Assembly: GCA_913020705.1 (NCBI GenBank) | Contig: CAJWBY010000090.1 | Coordinates: forward strand, 1 to 18,538 | Source: an uncultured Colwellia sp. | GTDB lineage: Bacteria; Pseudomonadota; Gammaproteobacteria; Enterobacterales; Alteromonadaceae | Direction of reading: 5' to 3' | DNA: 18,538 bases | Part shown: positions 1 to 7,301 of the stretch, one piece after another | How the letters are laid out: each line of letters starts with the position of its first letter | How positions within the stretch are numbered: the stretch's first letter is position 1 | Translations under genes and position numbers: made by a program | Notes under the pieces: generated by a model | Database searches by the model: none | Told to the model about the DNA's origin: nothing | The model's input: the letters and a program-made list of their open reading frames with translations, nothing else

Positions 1-210
1 GAAATTCGCATAGGATCCTTGTTTAAAAAAAGCCCCGAGGCCTTTTTAGAAATGATAGTAGTGCATGAACTAGCTCATTTAAAAGAAAAAGATCATAATA
101 AAAATTTTTACAAACTATGCCAACATATGCAAAGTGATTATCATCAAATAGAGCTTGATTTGAGAATTTATTTGACACAGATCGAGTTATTTGGAGATAT
201 TTACAAATAA
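1..210 (+). CDS. YgjP-like zinc metallopeptidase, 3' part (5' end outside window)
   Basis: The reading frame is open from base 1, so this is the C-terminal 69 residues of a longer protein. A TTG at 19 could be read as a start but lies in the middle of the conserved domain and has no ribosome binding site. The fragment carries HELAH (bases 64-78), the HExxH zinc site. It is followed by a DHNKNFY segment with a further His that fits the third zinc ligand of the YgjP-like/DUF45 (M48-related) metallopeptidases, and by a conserved tail ending in DLRIYLTQ. Members are small cytoplasmic predicted peptidases whose substrates are poorly known. The gene ends 59 bases before the next ORF, with no clear terminator between. 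Family membership is fairly sure; function is not. Confidence 0.8.
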   Translation, partial: EIRIGSLFKKSPEAFLEMIVVHELAHLKEKDHNKNFYKLCQHMQSDYHQIELDLRIYLTQIELFGDIYK

Positions 211-269
211 CCTTGAAGGCAATATTTTCACGAGCTACAGTATAAAAAACATCTTTAACTTAGTGATTT

Positions 270-878
270 ATGAAAATTGCAAATATAAAAAAACGTATAG
301 TACTTACTGGGGGACCAGGAGGTGGAAAAACCACAGCTCTGGATCTTATTCGTCGTGAATTTTCAGGAAAAATAGCAACCGTACCAGAATCTGCAACAAT
401 GATATTTAGTGGTGGTATTGAACGTGCAAACAATGACATCGTACTAAAAACGCAACAAATAGCTATTTTTAATTTACAGAAGCATTTAGAAAATATTCAG
501 CGAGCAACATTCGAGCACAGTATTATTTTATGTGATCGTGGTTCTTTAGATGGTCTCGCATATTGGCCAGAGAGTTCTGACAGTTATTTTAAAGCGATGA
601 ATACAAACCTTGAAGATGAATTAGCACGGTACGATGCTGTTATATTTTTTGAAAGTGCAGCAAAATCGGGTGAAAGTATTAAAAGTAATAATCCAATTAG
701 AAATGAGTCTGAAAATGCAGCTATCGCTATTGACGATAAACTGCAAAAAATTTGGTCACAACACCCTAATTACAATTTAATACACAGCTCAGCTTCTTTT
801 ATCAATAAAGTAATGTTTGGCATTACCACCATTGAAAAAATTATTGAACAGTATCAAAGAGAAGCACTTAAGAGTTAA
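270..878 (+). CDS. AAA_28-type P-loop ATPase/kinase-like protein, 202 aa
   Basis: This is a cytoplasmic NTP-binding protein. The Walker A loop GGPGGGKTT lies at residues 14-22. A PES segment with Glu40 follows, then a hydrophobic strand ending in DRG (residues 89-91), which acts as a Walker B-like region, and an Arg in NPIRNE near 144 that fits a lid. This layout matches the NadR/thymidylate-kinase-like AAA_28 family of small predicted ATPases. Length is normal for such stand-alone proteins. The substrate is unknown; a nucleotide or nucleoside kinase activity is possible but not shown. The ATG at 270 has only a weak purine-rich upstream stretch (tagtga). Its last codons form the left arm of the terminator hairpin at 862-899. 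The family call is solid, the role is open. Confidence 0.8.
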   Translation: MKIANIKKRIVLTGGPGGGKTTALDLIRREFSGKIATVPESATMIFSGGIERANNDIVLKTQQIAIFNLQKHLENIQRATFEHSIILCDRGSLDGLAYWPESSDSYFKAMNTNLEDELARYDAVIFFESAAKSGESIKSNNPIRNESENAAIAIDDKLQKIWSQHPNYNLIHSSASFINKVMFGITTIEKIIEQYQREALKS

Positions 879-899
879 AAAGTTAACTCTTAAGTGCTT
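862..899. terminator. Bidirectional terminator overlapping both convergent gene ends
   Basis: There is a perfect 17-bp inverted repeat, 862-878 against 883-899, with a 4-base loop (aaag). On the plus strand it runs into TTTT (898-901). On the minus strand it is followed by a T-rich CTCTTTG stretch. The left arm contains the stop and last codons of the ATPase gene and the right arm the stop and last codons of the AI-2E gene, so both proteins end with an Leu-Lys-Ser segment encoded in the stem. Confidence 0.8.
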
Positions 900-1963
900 T
901 TCAGTTTAGGTAGATCATTATTTGAAGGCCAAGCATTTAAAACAGCTTTAACTAAGGTTGCAAGAGGTATCGCAAAAAACACCCCCCAAAAGCCCCACAT
1001 TCCACCAAACAAAATAACAGAAATTATAATCGTCACAGGATGTAAATTTACGGCTTCTGAAAATAGTAATGGCACTATGATATTACCGTCAATCGCTTGA
1101 ATTAGACCGTAAGCAAGCATCACATAGCCAAATTCACTCCCCGTACCGAATTGAAATAACGCGACTAACAAAACAGGGAAAGTTACGATGGTTGCACCAA
1201 CATAAGGTACAAGAACTGACAAGCCAACGAGAACACCTAATAAAACACCATAATTCAAGCCCAGTGCGACAAAGGCAATAGTAGATGCGGTTCCCACAAT
1301 AAGAATTTCAATCACTTTACCGCGAATATAGTTCATGATTTGTTGATACATTTCATCGCCTACTTGCGTAGCCATTAAACGTTCTTTCGGTAAAAAGGCG
1401 GTAAAACTTGAAAGCAGATATTTTTTGTCTTTCAAAAAAAAGAAAACCATAAGCGGCACTAGTATTAAATAAATCATTAAAGCAACAATATCAGAAATAG
1501 AATTCAGTGAAGCTCTTAATGCAACCTGCCCCCACTCAATCAACTTATCATTTACCGCTGAAATTAACGTTTCAATTTGTCCCGCATTGATTAAGTCTGG
1601 ATATTGTTCAGGAAGCGTCAATAAATAAGTTTGTCCCTGAGATACCATATGTGGTACTTCTTTTAATAAGTTACTACTCTGCTGCCATATAACCGGCATG
1701 AGCCCTAAAATAGCAACCAAAGAAATTCCAATAAACACAACGACAACAAAACTCACAGAAAGTGTTCTCGATAAACCTAAATTCATTAAACGATAAACAG
1801 GTAAATCCAATAAAAACGCTATCGCAATCGCAACAAAAACGGGCATAAGTAGATTATTAAAAAAGAAAACAAATAAAAATGCACACAAAAGAATAACTAA
1901 CAAAGTTACGGCATTAGGATCGGAAAATTTACGTTTATACCATTGAGAAAATAATGAAACCAT
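890..1963 (-). CDS. perM: AI-2E/PerM family inner-membrane transporter-like protein
   Basis: This 357-aa polytopic inner-membrane protein is of the AI-2E exporter (UPF0118/PF01594) family. Hydrophobic segments lie near residues 20-38, 40-55, 68-90, 158-178, 218-270 (two) and 285-345. A long amphipathic stretch (about 95-155) sits between the third and fourth. The family signatures FFFLKDKK (about 174-181) and LVPYVGA (about 251-257) are present. Family members export autoinducer-2, act as Na+/H+ antiporters, or have no known substrate, so a specific cargo cannot be given. AGGTAAG about 10 bases upstream supports the ATG at 1963. It follows the TusA-like gene by 32 bases on the same strand, so the two are probably one operon. 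In E. coli perM is next to bepA, as it nearly is here. Confidence 0.85.
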   Translation of the reverse strand: MVSLFSQWYKRKFSDPNAVTLLVILLCAFLFVFFFNNLLMPVFVAIAIAFLLDLPVYRLMNLGLSRTLSVSFVVVVFIGISLVAILGLMPVIWQQSSNLLKEVPHMVSQGQTYLLTLPEQYPDLINAGQIETLISAVNDKLIEWGQVALRASLNSISDIVALMIYLILVPLMVFFFLKDKKYLLSSFTAFLPKERLMATQVGDEMYQQIMNYIRGKVIEILIVGTASTIAFVALGLNYGVLLGVLVGLSVLVPYVGATIVTFPVLLVALFQFGTGSEFGYVMLAYGLIQAIDGNIIVPLLFSEAVNLHPVTIIISVILFGGMWGFWGVFFAIPLATLVKAVLNAWPSNNDLPKLKST

Positions 1964-1995
1964 TTATATAACTTACCTGTTTGATTTATGTTTAA

Positions 1996-2238
1996 TTAAA
2001 GGGGGCAATTAACTTTATGAATAAAAAGCTCAAGTGAGTTTTTTTCCAGCCAAGACTGTTTGTACGTATAACCTTGTTTAGTTAATAATTTAGGAATATC
2101 TTGAATAGATCCTTGATCGGAAATTTTTAGTAAACACGAATCACTATCTGACATTTTTTTCAAAAGTAATCGTAATTGAACCAAAGGAACAGGACATTTT
2201 TCAGATCTGGCATCATACTCATAGATCATAAACGACAT
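1996..2238 (-). CDS. TusA/SirA-family sulfur carrier protein
   Basis: This small 80-aa protein has the family's CPxP motif (Cys15-Pro-Val-Pro) at the start of the first helix, preceded by YDARSEK as in TusA/SirA-like proteins. In TusA the Cys carries persulfide sulfur for tRNA 2-thiouridylation or molybdenum cofactor synthesis. Other members serve unrelated sulfur or selenium metabolism, so I withhold the tusA symbol. Two starts are possible: the ATG at 2238 (used here) and an in-frame ATG at 2229. The AAGTGG Shine-Dalgarno-like stretch is close to the first and about 10 bases from the second, so the true protein may be 77 aa. It probably starts the transcript that continues into the AI-2E gene, and it is divergent from the gene at 2382. 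Confidence 0.85.
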   Translation of the reverse strand: MSFMIYEYDARSEKCPVPLVQLRLLLKKMSDSDSCLLKISDQGSIQDIPKLLTKQGYTYKQSWLEKNSLELFIHKVNCPL

Positions 2239-2312
2239 ACCACTTAAAAATTATTGATAAACAAAAATTGTTACTAATAACAGCAAACAAACCTTTTGTT
2301 TGATTATCTAAT

Positions 2313-2340
2313 TTGCGACAATTGATTACAATGTTATTGT
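2313..2340 (+). promoter_or_regulatory. Possible sigma-70 promoter for the 2382 gene and bepA
   Basis: A TTGCGA box (2313-2318) lies 16 bases before TATTGT (2335-2340), about 40 bases upstream of the ATG at 2382. The divergent 143-base region is very AT-rich, so chance matches are common. The overlapping short inverted repeat acaat-gtt-attgt (2328-2340) could be part of a control site. Weak call. Confidence 0.25.
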
Positions 2341-2381
2341 ATTATTTATTTTAATTTGACGACAATAAATACAGAGATCAA

Positions 2382-3017
2382 ATGAACGAATTACCTATTA
2401 CATCATCTTTAAAAGAAATTACCGCCCATAAAAAGAAGCTTAATTGGGGTGATATTCCAACTATATATACCATGGCGGCATCTTCAATTGGTGACGTGGA
2501 TGGTATATTGACTCATGGTTTTGATAGCGCATACAAACGATTGTTTGATAGCAGTAATTGGAATGATGTTTTTTTAGGTGGTTTTACTGATGGTAGTGGC
2601 AACCTCAAATACAAGCGAAAGCCTCAAATAGCGTTGCGTCATCACTATGATGATCACAATTATGAACTTCATTGCTTTCCCATAGTCAAAGGAGAACAAC
2701 TCTTTGGTTCTTTATCACAACATCCATTGTGCCCTTTTAAACAATGGCAACCTGAAAGTATGCAAATGCTATTCAGGATCAGTAGTTTAATTTCCTTTAT
2801 CGTTTTCACTTTTAAAAGTGGCGATGAAGCAGATATAGCGTTAGTAAAATATTCACATAAACGCGTTCAAGAACTGATAAGTGAAATAAGTAAGTCATTT
2901 GAGATTGTAGATGTGATGGGGTATTCCATTGCTGAATTCTGTAAAGAGCTATATGCTAAAAAACCTAATTTTCCTATAGCTGATTTACTCGATAACAACG
3001 ATCCAAATACGGAATAA
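2382..3017 (+). CDS. Conserved-looking protein of unknown function upstream of bepA
   Basis: I do not recognise this 211-aa protein. It has no signal peptide and no clear transmembrane helix, so it is probably cytoplasmic. The middle (about residues 85-145) contains an FPIVKGEQLFGSL strand-turn-strand, then a PFKQWQPESMQML helix start and a hydrophobic helix to SFIVF. This pattern resembles the C-terminal half of a GAF-type sensory domain, but I cannot show this from sequence alone. The N-terminal part has a DGSG turn and a His-rich stretch (HHYDDHNYELH, about 87-97) that might bind metal. The C-terminus is acidic (DLLDNNDPNTE). The stop is only 5 bases before the bepA TTG start, so the two are probably co-transcribed and may be translationally coupled. 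Confidence 0.7.
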   Translation: MNELPITSSLKEITAHKKKLNWGDIPTIYTMAASSIGDVDGILTHGFDSAYKRLFDSSNWNDVFLGGFTDGSGNLKYKRKPQIALRHHYDDHNYELHCFPIVKGEQLFGSLSQHPLCPFKQWQPESMQMLFRISSLISFIVFTFKSGDEADIALVKYSHKRVQELISEISKSFEIVDVMGYSIAEFCKELYAKKPNFPIADLLDNNDPNTE

Positions 3018-3022
3018 TTAAT

Positions 3023-4492
3023 TTGTCTTCTAATCATACTTTTAAAATAAAATCATTTTTACTTGCTTGCACACTAAGCACATTACTTGCTATCCCTTAT
3101 AGCTATTCCCAAGAAAATAATAGAAACGAACTTCCTGAAATTGGCACTGCAGGTTTTAGTGTTCTATCCGTAGATAAAGAACGGCAAATTGGTGTTGCTA
3201 TGATGCGTCATATACGTGCGTCTCAGCCTTTACTCAACGACCCTGTTTTAATCGAATATATCAATGACCTGGGAAATAGATTAGTAAAAAATGCGGATGA
3301 TGTGAATTACAGCTTTGAATTTTTTATAATTAGAAATAAAGAGATCAATGCCTTTGCCTTTTTTGGTGGCCATGTGGGTATTCATAGTGGTTTAATTACT
3401 CTAGCAGATACAGAGAGTGAATTGGCATCTGTTATTGGCCATGAAATTTCTCATGTAACTCAACGTCATTTAGCACGACGACTTGAAGCGCAAAGTAAGA
3501 GTCAAACGTTAACAACTGCAGGAATGATTTCAGGAATATTACTTGCGCTAGTTAATCCATCTATTGGTATGGCAGCGTTAACAACCTCGATGGCGGCCTC
3601 TCAGCAATCTAGTATCAACTTCACTCGTGGTAATGAAAAAGAAGCAGATCGTGTAGGTATTACACTCTTAGCAAATAGTGGCTTTGATCCTCAGGGTGCC
3701 CCTGACTTTTTTGGTAAAATGGCAGAAAAATATCGTTATAAATCCAAGCCTCCAGCAATGCTTTTAACTCACCCTGTTCCTGAGTCTCGTATAGCTGAGG
3801 CTCGAATTAGAGCGCATGGATTAGAAGCTCGTAGATTAGCGCCAAATTTAAATTTTGCTCTTGCAAAAGCGCGTATTCAAGCAAGATATGAATCGACACC
3901 CGACACAAATATTTTTAAATTTACAGATGATTTTAATAAACAAAAATACACGTATAAAGAAGCAGTTAAATATGGTTTAGCTTTAGCACACTTTGAAAAT
4001 AAAGATTATAAAGAAGCTAAGACAATACTAGAAGCGCTGATTGCTGAAGATAAAAACAACCTCTTTTACGCAGACGCATTAACTGATGTTTATATTAAAA
4101 CAAAAGAAATAAATAAAGCGTTAGTCATGCTGAGTGAATTGAATTTAATTATGCCTAACAACCAAGTTGTTACCTTAAATTATGCAAACGCATTACTTGA
4201 GGATAAAAAATATTCAGAAGCTGAAGTTCTATTACAAGATTATTTGTTATTTAAACCTGGAAATTTTATCGCTTACGATATGTTAACGACTGTTTATCAA
4301 AAACAAAAGAAAACAGCATTAATGCATGCCACTAAAGGGGAAGTATTTGCACTTTTGGGTTCATATTCACGCGCTATTGATGAATTACAAACAGGTTATA
4401 ATTTCGCTGGTGAGATGCCCCTTTTAGAAAAGCGTATTAAAGCACGAATAATACAATTTAAAGATCAAGAAAAAAAACTTAAAAGACTATAA
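3023..4492 (+). CDS. bepA: BepA, periplasmic M48 metalloprotease-chaperone with TPR domain
   Basis: BepA (formerly YfgC) works in the periplasm. It promotes outer-membrane protein maturation, notably LptD, and degrades stalled BAM substrates. The 489-aa length matches E. coli BepA (487). An N-terminal signal peptide (hydrophobic core about 10-25, cleavage near YSYSQ) is followed by the M48 domain with HEISH at 140-144 as the zinc site, NEKEAD with the Glu ligand at about 207, and a His in LLTHPVPESR (His250) matching the regulatory 'His switch' ligand. TPR-like helices fill about residues 310-480. The start is TTG at 3023. The next in-frame Met is at about residue 60, inside the mature protein and after the signal peptide, so TTG is required. 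ArsC/yfgD follows after 92 bases, as in E. coli. Confidence 0.93.
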   Translation: MSSNHTFKIKSFLLACTLSTLLAIPYSYSQENNRNELPEIGTAGFSVLSVDKERQIGVAMMRHIRASQPLLNDPVLIEYINDLGNRLVKNADDVNYSFEFFIIRNKEINAFAFFGGHVGIHSGLITLADTESELASVIGHEISHVTQRHLARRLEAQSKSQTLTTAGMISGILLALVNPSIGMAALTTSMAASQQSSINFTRGNEKEADRVGITLLANSGFDPQGAPDFFGKMAEKYRYKSKPPAMLLTHPVPESRIAEARIRAHGLEARRLAPNLNFALAKARIQARYESTPDTNIFKFTDDFNKQKYTYKEAVKYGLALAHFENKDYKEAKTILEALIAEDKNNLFYADALTDVYIKTKEINKALVMLSELNLIMPNNQVVTLNYANALLEDKKYSEAEVLLQDYLLFKPGNFIAYDMLTTVYQKQKKTALMHATKGEVFALLGSYSRAIDELQTGYNFAGEMPLLEKRIKARIIQFKDQEKKLKRL

Positions 4493-4584
4493 AGCTATAT
4501 TCGCAGATGTGTGAACAATCTAAGTAAACTGTTCTACAAAATACGTTTATATAAATCTAATATTAAAAATCATGAGATGAAAAC

Positions 4585-4923
4585 ATGTTAACTATTTATC
4601 ACAACCCTCGTTGTTCAAAAAGTCGCCAAACGCTGGCACTCATCGAAGAAAATAACCAAGAGGTTTCTATTGTAGAGTATTTAAAAACGCCCTTAGATAA
4701 AACGACCATCGATGCACTTTTATCACGCTTAAATGTTTCCCCCATTGAAATGATGAGAACGAAAGAAAGTGAATTTAAAGAACAAAATCTAGCAAATGCA
4801 ACTGATGTTCAGCTAATAATTGCAATGGTAAATACACCTAAACTCATTGAACGCCCAATAGTAAGTTCTGCAACAAAAGCAGTGATTGGTCGCCCTCCTG
4901 AGAACGTTTTAACGCTTTTTTAA
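4585..4923 (+). CDS. yfgD: ArsC/YfgD-family thioredoxin-fold oxidoreductase
   Basis: This 112-aa cytoplasmic protein has the ArsC fold. NPRCSKSR puts the redox Cys at residue 10. Arg58 (MMRTKE), Arg90 (ERPIV) and Arg103 (GRPP) match the three arginines that form the oxyanion site in glutaredoxin-dependent arsenate reductases. Position directly after bepA and near hda is that of E. coli yfgD, a paralogue whose physiological role is not established. No arsenite pump or ArsR gene is nearby, so an arsenic resistance role is not supported by context. The ATG at 4585 has a good GAGATGA ribosome binding site 7-8 bases upstream. The 92-base gap after bepA may hold its own promoter. Confidence 0.9.
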   Translation: MLTIYHNPRCSKSRQTLALIEENNQEVSIVEYLKTPLDKTTIDALLSRLNVSPIEMMRTKESEFKEQNLANATDVQLIIAMVNTPKLIERPIVSSATKAVIGRPPENVLTLF

Positions 4924-4950
4924 TTTTAATCACATTTTAATTTAATATTT

Positions 4951-4970
4951 TGGCGAAAAATTTTTCGTCA
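4951..4970. other. Near-perfect 20-bp palindrome before the DUF2069 gene
   Basis: TGGCGAAAAA (4951-4960) is followed directly by its near-exact reverse complement TTTTTCGTCA (4961-4970), with one G/T wobble pair. It ends 8 bases before the ATG at 4979 and so covers the leader. There is no T-tract after it, so a rho-independent terminator is unlikely on the plus strand. It may be a protein site or an mRNA hairpin, or chance in AT-rich DNA. Confidence 0.4.
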
Positions 4971-4978
4971 ACTGGATA

Positions 4979-5383
4979 ATGGATATGCAACAAAAACAAC
5001 TATTCTCTACTACAACCTTGAAAAAAATGACTTTAACCGGGTATTTTTCTCTGCTATTTTTTATGCCTATTTGGTTAATATTCTTAAACCCTTCACAAGG
5101 TTTATCTCCCATATTAAGTATATGCTTATTTACTCTGCCGCTTTTATTTCCTTTAAAAGGGCTTCTTGCAGGTAACCCCTATACCTATGCTTGGTCAAGT
5201 TTCATCGTTATGATATATTTTCTTCATAGCTTAACAACTTTATGGGTGTCTCCAGAAGATATTATATGGGCGTCTTTAGAGCTGATTTTTGCAACCTTGA
5301 TGTTTCTTTCTGGAACATATTACGCAAAATATAGAGGTCAAGAATTAGGCTTAAGTATTAGAAAACCAAAAGAGCCGAAGTAA
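4979..5383 (+). CDS. DUF2069 family inner-membrane protein
   Basis: This 134-aa protein has four predicted transmembrane segments: about residues 21-36, 43-63, 70-91 and 96-116. A short, charged, Lys-rich tail (IRKPKEPK) suits a cytoplasmic C-terminus. Size, topology and place between yfgD and hda fit the DUF2069 (PF09842) family of gammaproteobacterial membrane proteins, whose function is unknown. The ATG at 4979 is chosen because CTGGATA lies just upstream; an in-frame ATG at 4985 is the alternative and changes the protein by two residues. It lies 55 bases after yfgD and 54 before the lipoprotein gene, so it is probably co-transcribed with at least one of them. Confidence 0.8.
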   Translation: MDMQQKQLFSTTTLKKMTLTGYFSLLFFMPIWLIFLNPSQGLSPILSICLFTLPLLFPLKGLLAGNPYTYAWSSFIVMIYFLHSLTTLWVSPEDIIWASLELIFATLMFLSGTYYAKYRGQELGLSIRKPKEPK

Positions 5384-5437
5384 AATTACAGCAAAACTTT
5401 ATTTAAAAGACAGAATATTAAAATGTAAGGGCTAAAA

Positions 5438-7291
5438 ATGAAAAATTTTCTATTTGTATTGATACTAATCTCAATTTTATCTGCATGTAACAGTAATAAT
5501 GAACCCGCTGCAATTGTTACCGTGGGTGATAATGTAAAAATAGACCAAGCGGTAGAATTATTTATTCTTTCACCCGATTATGATATTACTGATATTCTTT
5601 GGACACAAACTGAAGGTGAACCCGTTGTCTTTTTAGCGTATACAAGTAAAGTAATAGCTTTTACACCTACTATGGCTGGAACCTATAGTTTTAATGCATC
5701 ATACTCATTAAAAGATGGTACTAAAGAAAGTATCGAACATTCCATTACAGTATCCAGCGATCAAAGTTATATTTCTGCACGTTTAGGCCATGCTGTTTTA
5801 GAAGGAAATAAAGTTTCATTAAGGGCATCTATCACTCAAGAACTTTCATCCAGCTCTTTAATTTGGAAGCAAATCACAGGACCTGAAGTTGATTTTACTG
5901 AAGAAAACACTGACGGAAATTATGCTGTTTTTTTTGACGCTCCAGAAGTCAGTCAAGATACTTTACTCGAATTTTCAGTTACTTCAGGGAGCCATAGCGA
6001 TAATGTAGGAATCATTGTAGAAAACGCAGAATCTATTAACACTGACTCAAACGACACCGCTTATACTGACCGACTAGCACGTGTATTCCCATTTGTAGAG
6101 AGTTCCCCTTATGCAGATGTACTTGCCGACTGTGTTTATAGCAATAAAATCAATTTCAATAACACTTGTACCTTTAATACGTTACCACTCATAGCTCACG
6201 ATACTACTTCTCCTTCAGTTGACGATATTATGGATCGAGTTGTCGTTTCTCATCATTGGATGGGGCAAAGATTTAGAGAGTTTTTAGAAAATTTTGATCC
6301 GAATAATGATTTTAAAAACTTACTTAGAGCCAATACTGCAATCGTTATTTCTTATGATATAAGACCATCATATTATTGGGTGGTGAGTGGCGCTATTCAT
6401 TTAGATGCTAACTATTTTTGGTTAACTCCTGATGAACGAGACACCATAAATCAAGCGCCTGATTATAGAGCTTCATTTGGGAGTGATCTGAATTTTGCGA
6501 TGCCATGGCGTTACGTGAAAAACAATGATTACACAACGACTTTCATTTCTGAAAATGTACGAACAAATAGAGATCCTGAAGATGTTTTATATGGCTTAAC
6601 ATATTTGATGTACCATGAGCTTGCTCATGCAAATGATTTCTTTCCAAGTACAAGTTGGTCTAGTTTAAACAGAAATCAAGCTATTTTATCTGCTGCACAA
6701 CAGATATCAAATGATACTGGGTATAAATCTGATCAACTTAAAAGCACAGTTCCCCTTCTAGGAGATGAAATGTATGGTTTAGCTCAAGTGCGTTTTCACG
6801 GAGTAGACGCAACAAATACGCAAAAAACTTATCAACCTGACGATGTCACTACATTTTTCAGTCCAGAAAAGGCTCCTCAATTTTACAATTATTCGAGTGT
6901 TCGTGAAGATTACGCCATGCTTTTTGATGCTTTCATGATGAAGATTCGCTTTGATATTAGCCGAGATGTTGCAATTACTAACCTACCTAAAACTGAGGAT
7001 GAAAATTATATTGTAACTTGGGGACAACGAGGCCGAATAGGTGAAGAGTTAATTAAGCCTCGCGTCCTATTCGCCGTAAGCAATATTTTGCCCGAAGTTA
7101 ATAATGTTGAGAGTCTTATAAATAACCTACCTAGTCCCATCATGATGAACGTTGGAGAAACATGGAGTGAGAATTTGAGTATTGGTTCTTTAAACGCTCA
7201 AAAGCCAACAATAGATAAAGTTTCAAGCCAGGTAAAAGAGAAACGTTTTATTCAACATGATTTTTATGAAAAGCCAAGTCCTATCAAATAA
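5438..7291 (+). CDS. Putative zinc-metalloprotease lipoprotein with Ig/PKD-like repeats
   Basis: This is a 617-aa exported lipoprotein of a family I cannot name. The signal peptide ends in a lipobox LSAC with Cys17 as the lipidation site. Asn at +2 (not Asp) predicts outer-membrane sorting. Two beta-rich modules follow (about 22-108 and 113-197). Each has the WxQxxG-type strand of PKD/Ig-like domains (LWTQTEGEPV; IWKQITGPEV). Cys232 and Cys244 could form a disulfide. The C-terminal catalytic-like region has YHELAHANDFF with HExxH at 393-397, and 93 residues later REDYAMLFD with Glu490 as a possible third zinc ligand (gluzincin-like). This suggests a surface or periplasm-facing metallopeptidase; activity is inferred only. 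TAAGGG 7 bases upstream supports the ATG. It is the last gene of the rightward run and ends 10 bases from the hda stop, with no convincing terminator. Confidence 0.75.
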   Translation: MKNFLFVLILISILSACNSNNEPAAIVTVGDNVKIDQAVELFILSPDYDITDILWTQTEGEPVVFLAYTSKVIAFTPTMAGTYSFNASYSLKDGTKESIEHSITVSSDQSYISARLGHAVLEGNKVSLRASITQELSSSSLIWKQITGPEVDFTEENTDGNYAVFFDAPEVSQDTLLEFSVTSGSHSDNVGIIVENAESINTDSNDTAYTDRLARVFPFVESSPYADVLADCVYSNKINFNNTCTFNTLPLIAHDTTSPSVDDIMDRVVVSHHWMGQRFREFLENFDPNNDFKNLLRANTAIVISYDIRPSYYWVVSGAIHLDANYFWLTPDERDTINQAPDYRASFGSDLNFAMPWRYVKNNDYTTTFISENVRTNRDPEDVLYGLTYLMYHELAHANDFFPSTSWSSLNRNQAILSAAQQISNDTGYKSDQLKSTVPLLGDEMYGLAQVRFHGVDATNTQKTYQPDDVTTFFSPEKAPQFYNYSSVREDYAMLFDAFMMKIRFDISRDVAITNLPKTEDENYIVTWGQRGRIGEELIKPRVLFAVSNILPEVNNVESLINNLPSPIMMNVGETWSENLSIGSLNAQKPTIDKVSSQVKEKRFIQHDFYEKPSPIK

Positions 7292-7301
7292 ATAGGTAAA
7301 A

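Noticed and set aside
894..1100. Open frame antisense to the AI-2E gene
   Set aside because: It lies wholly opposite a well-supported gene, has no ribosome binding site and no recognisable protein features. The same holds for antisense frames at 10982-11176, 11371-11556, 12121-12333, 12831-13097, 17381-17620 and 17657-17857.
4513..4534. GAACA-N12-TGTTC inverted repeat between bepA and yfgD
   Set aside because: Only 5-bp arms with a 12-base spacer and no extension; too weak to call a regulatory site.
4585..4923. Arsenic resistance locus
   Set aside because: The protein is in the ArsC fold family, but no arsR, arsB or acr3 is near and the position matches housekeeping yfgD.
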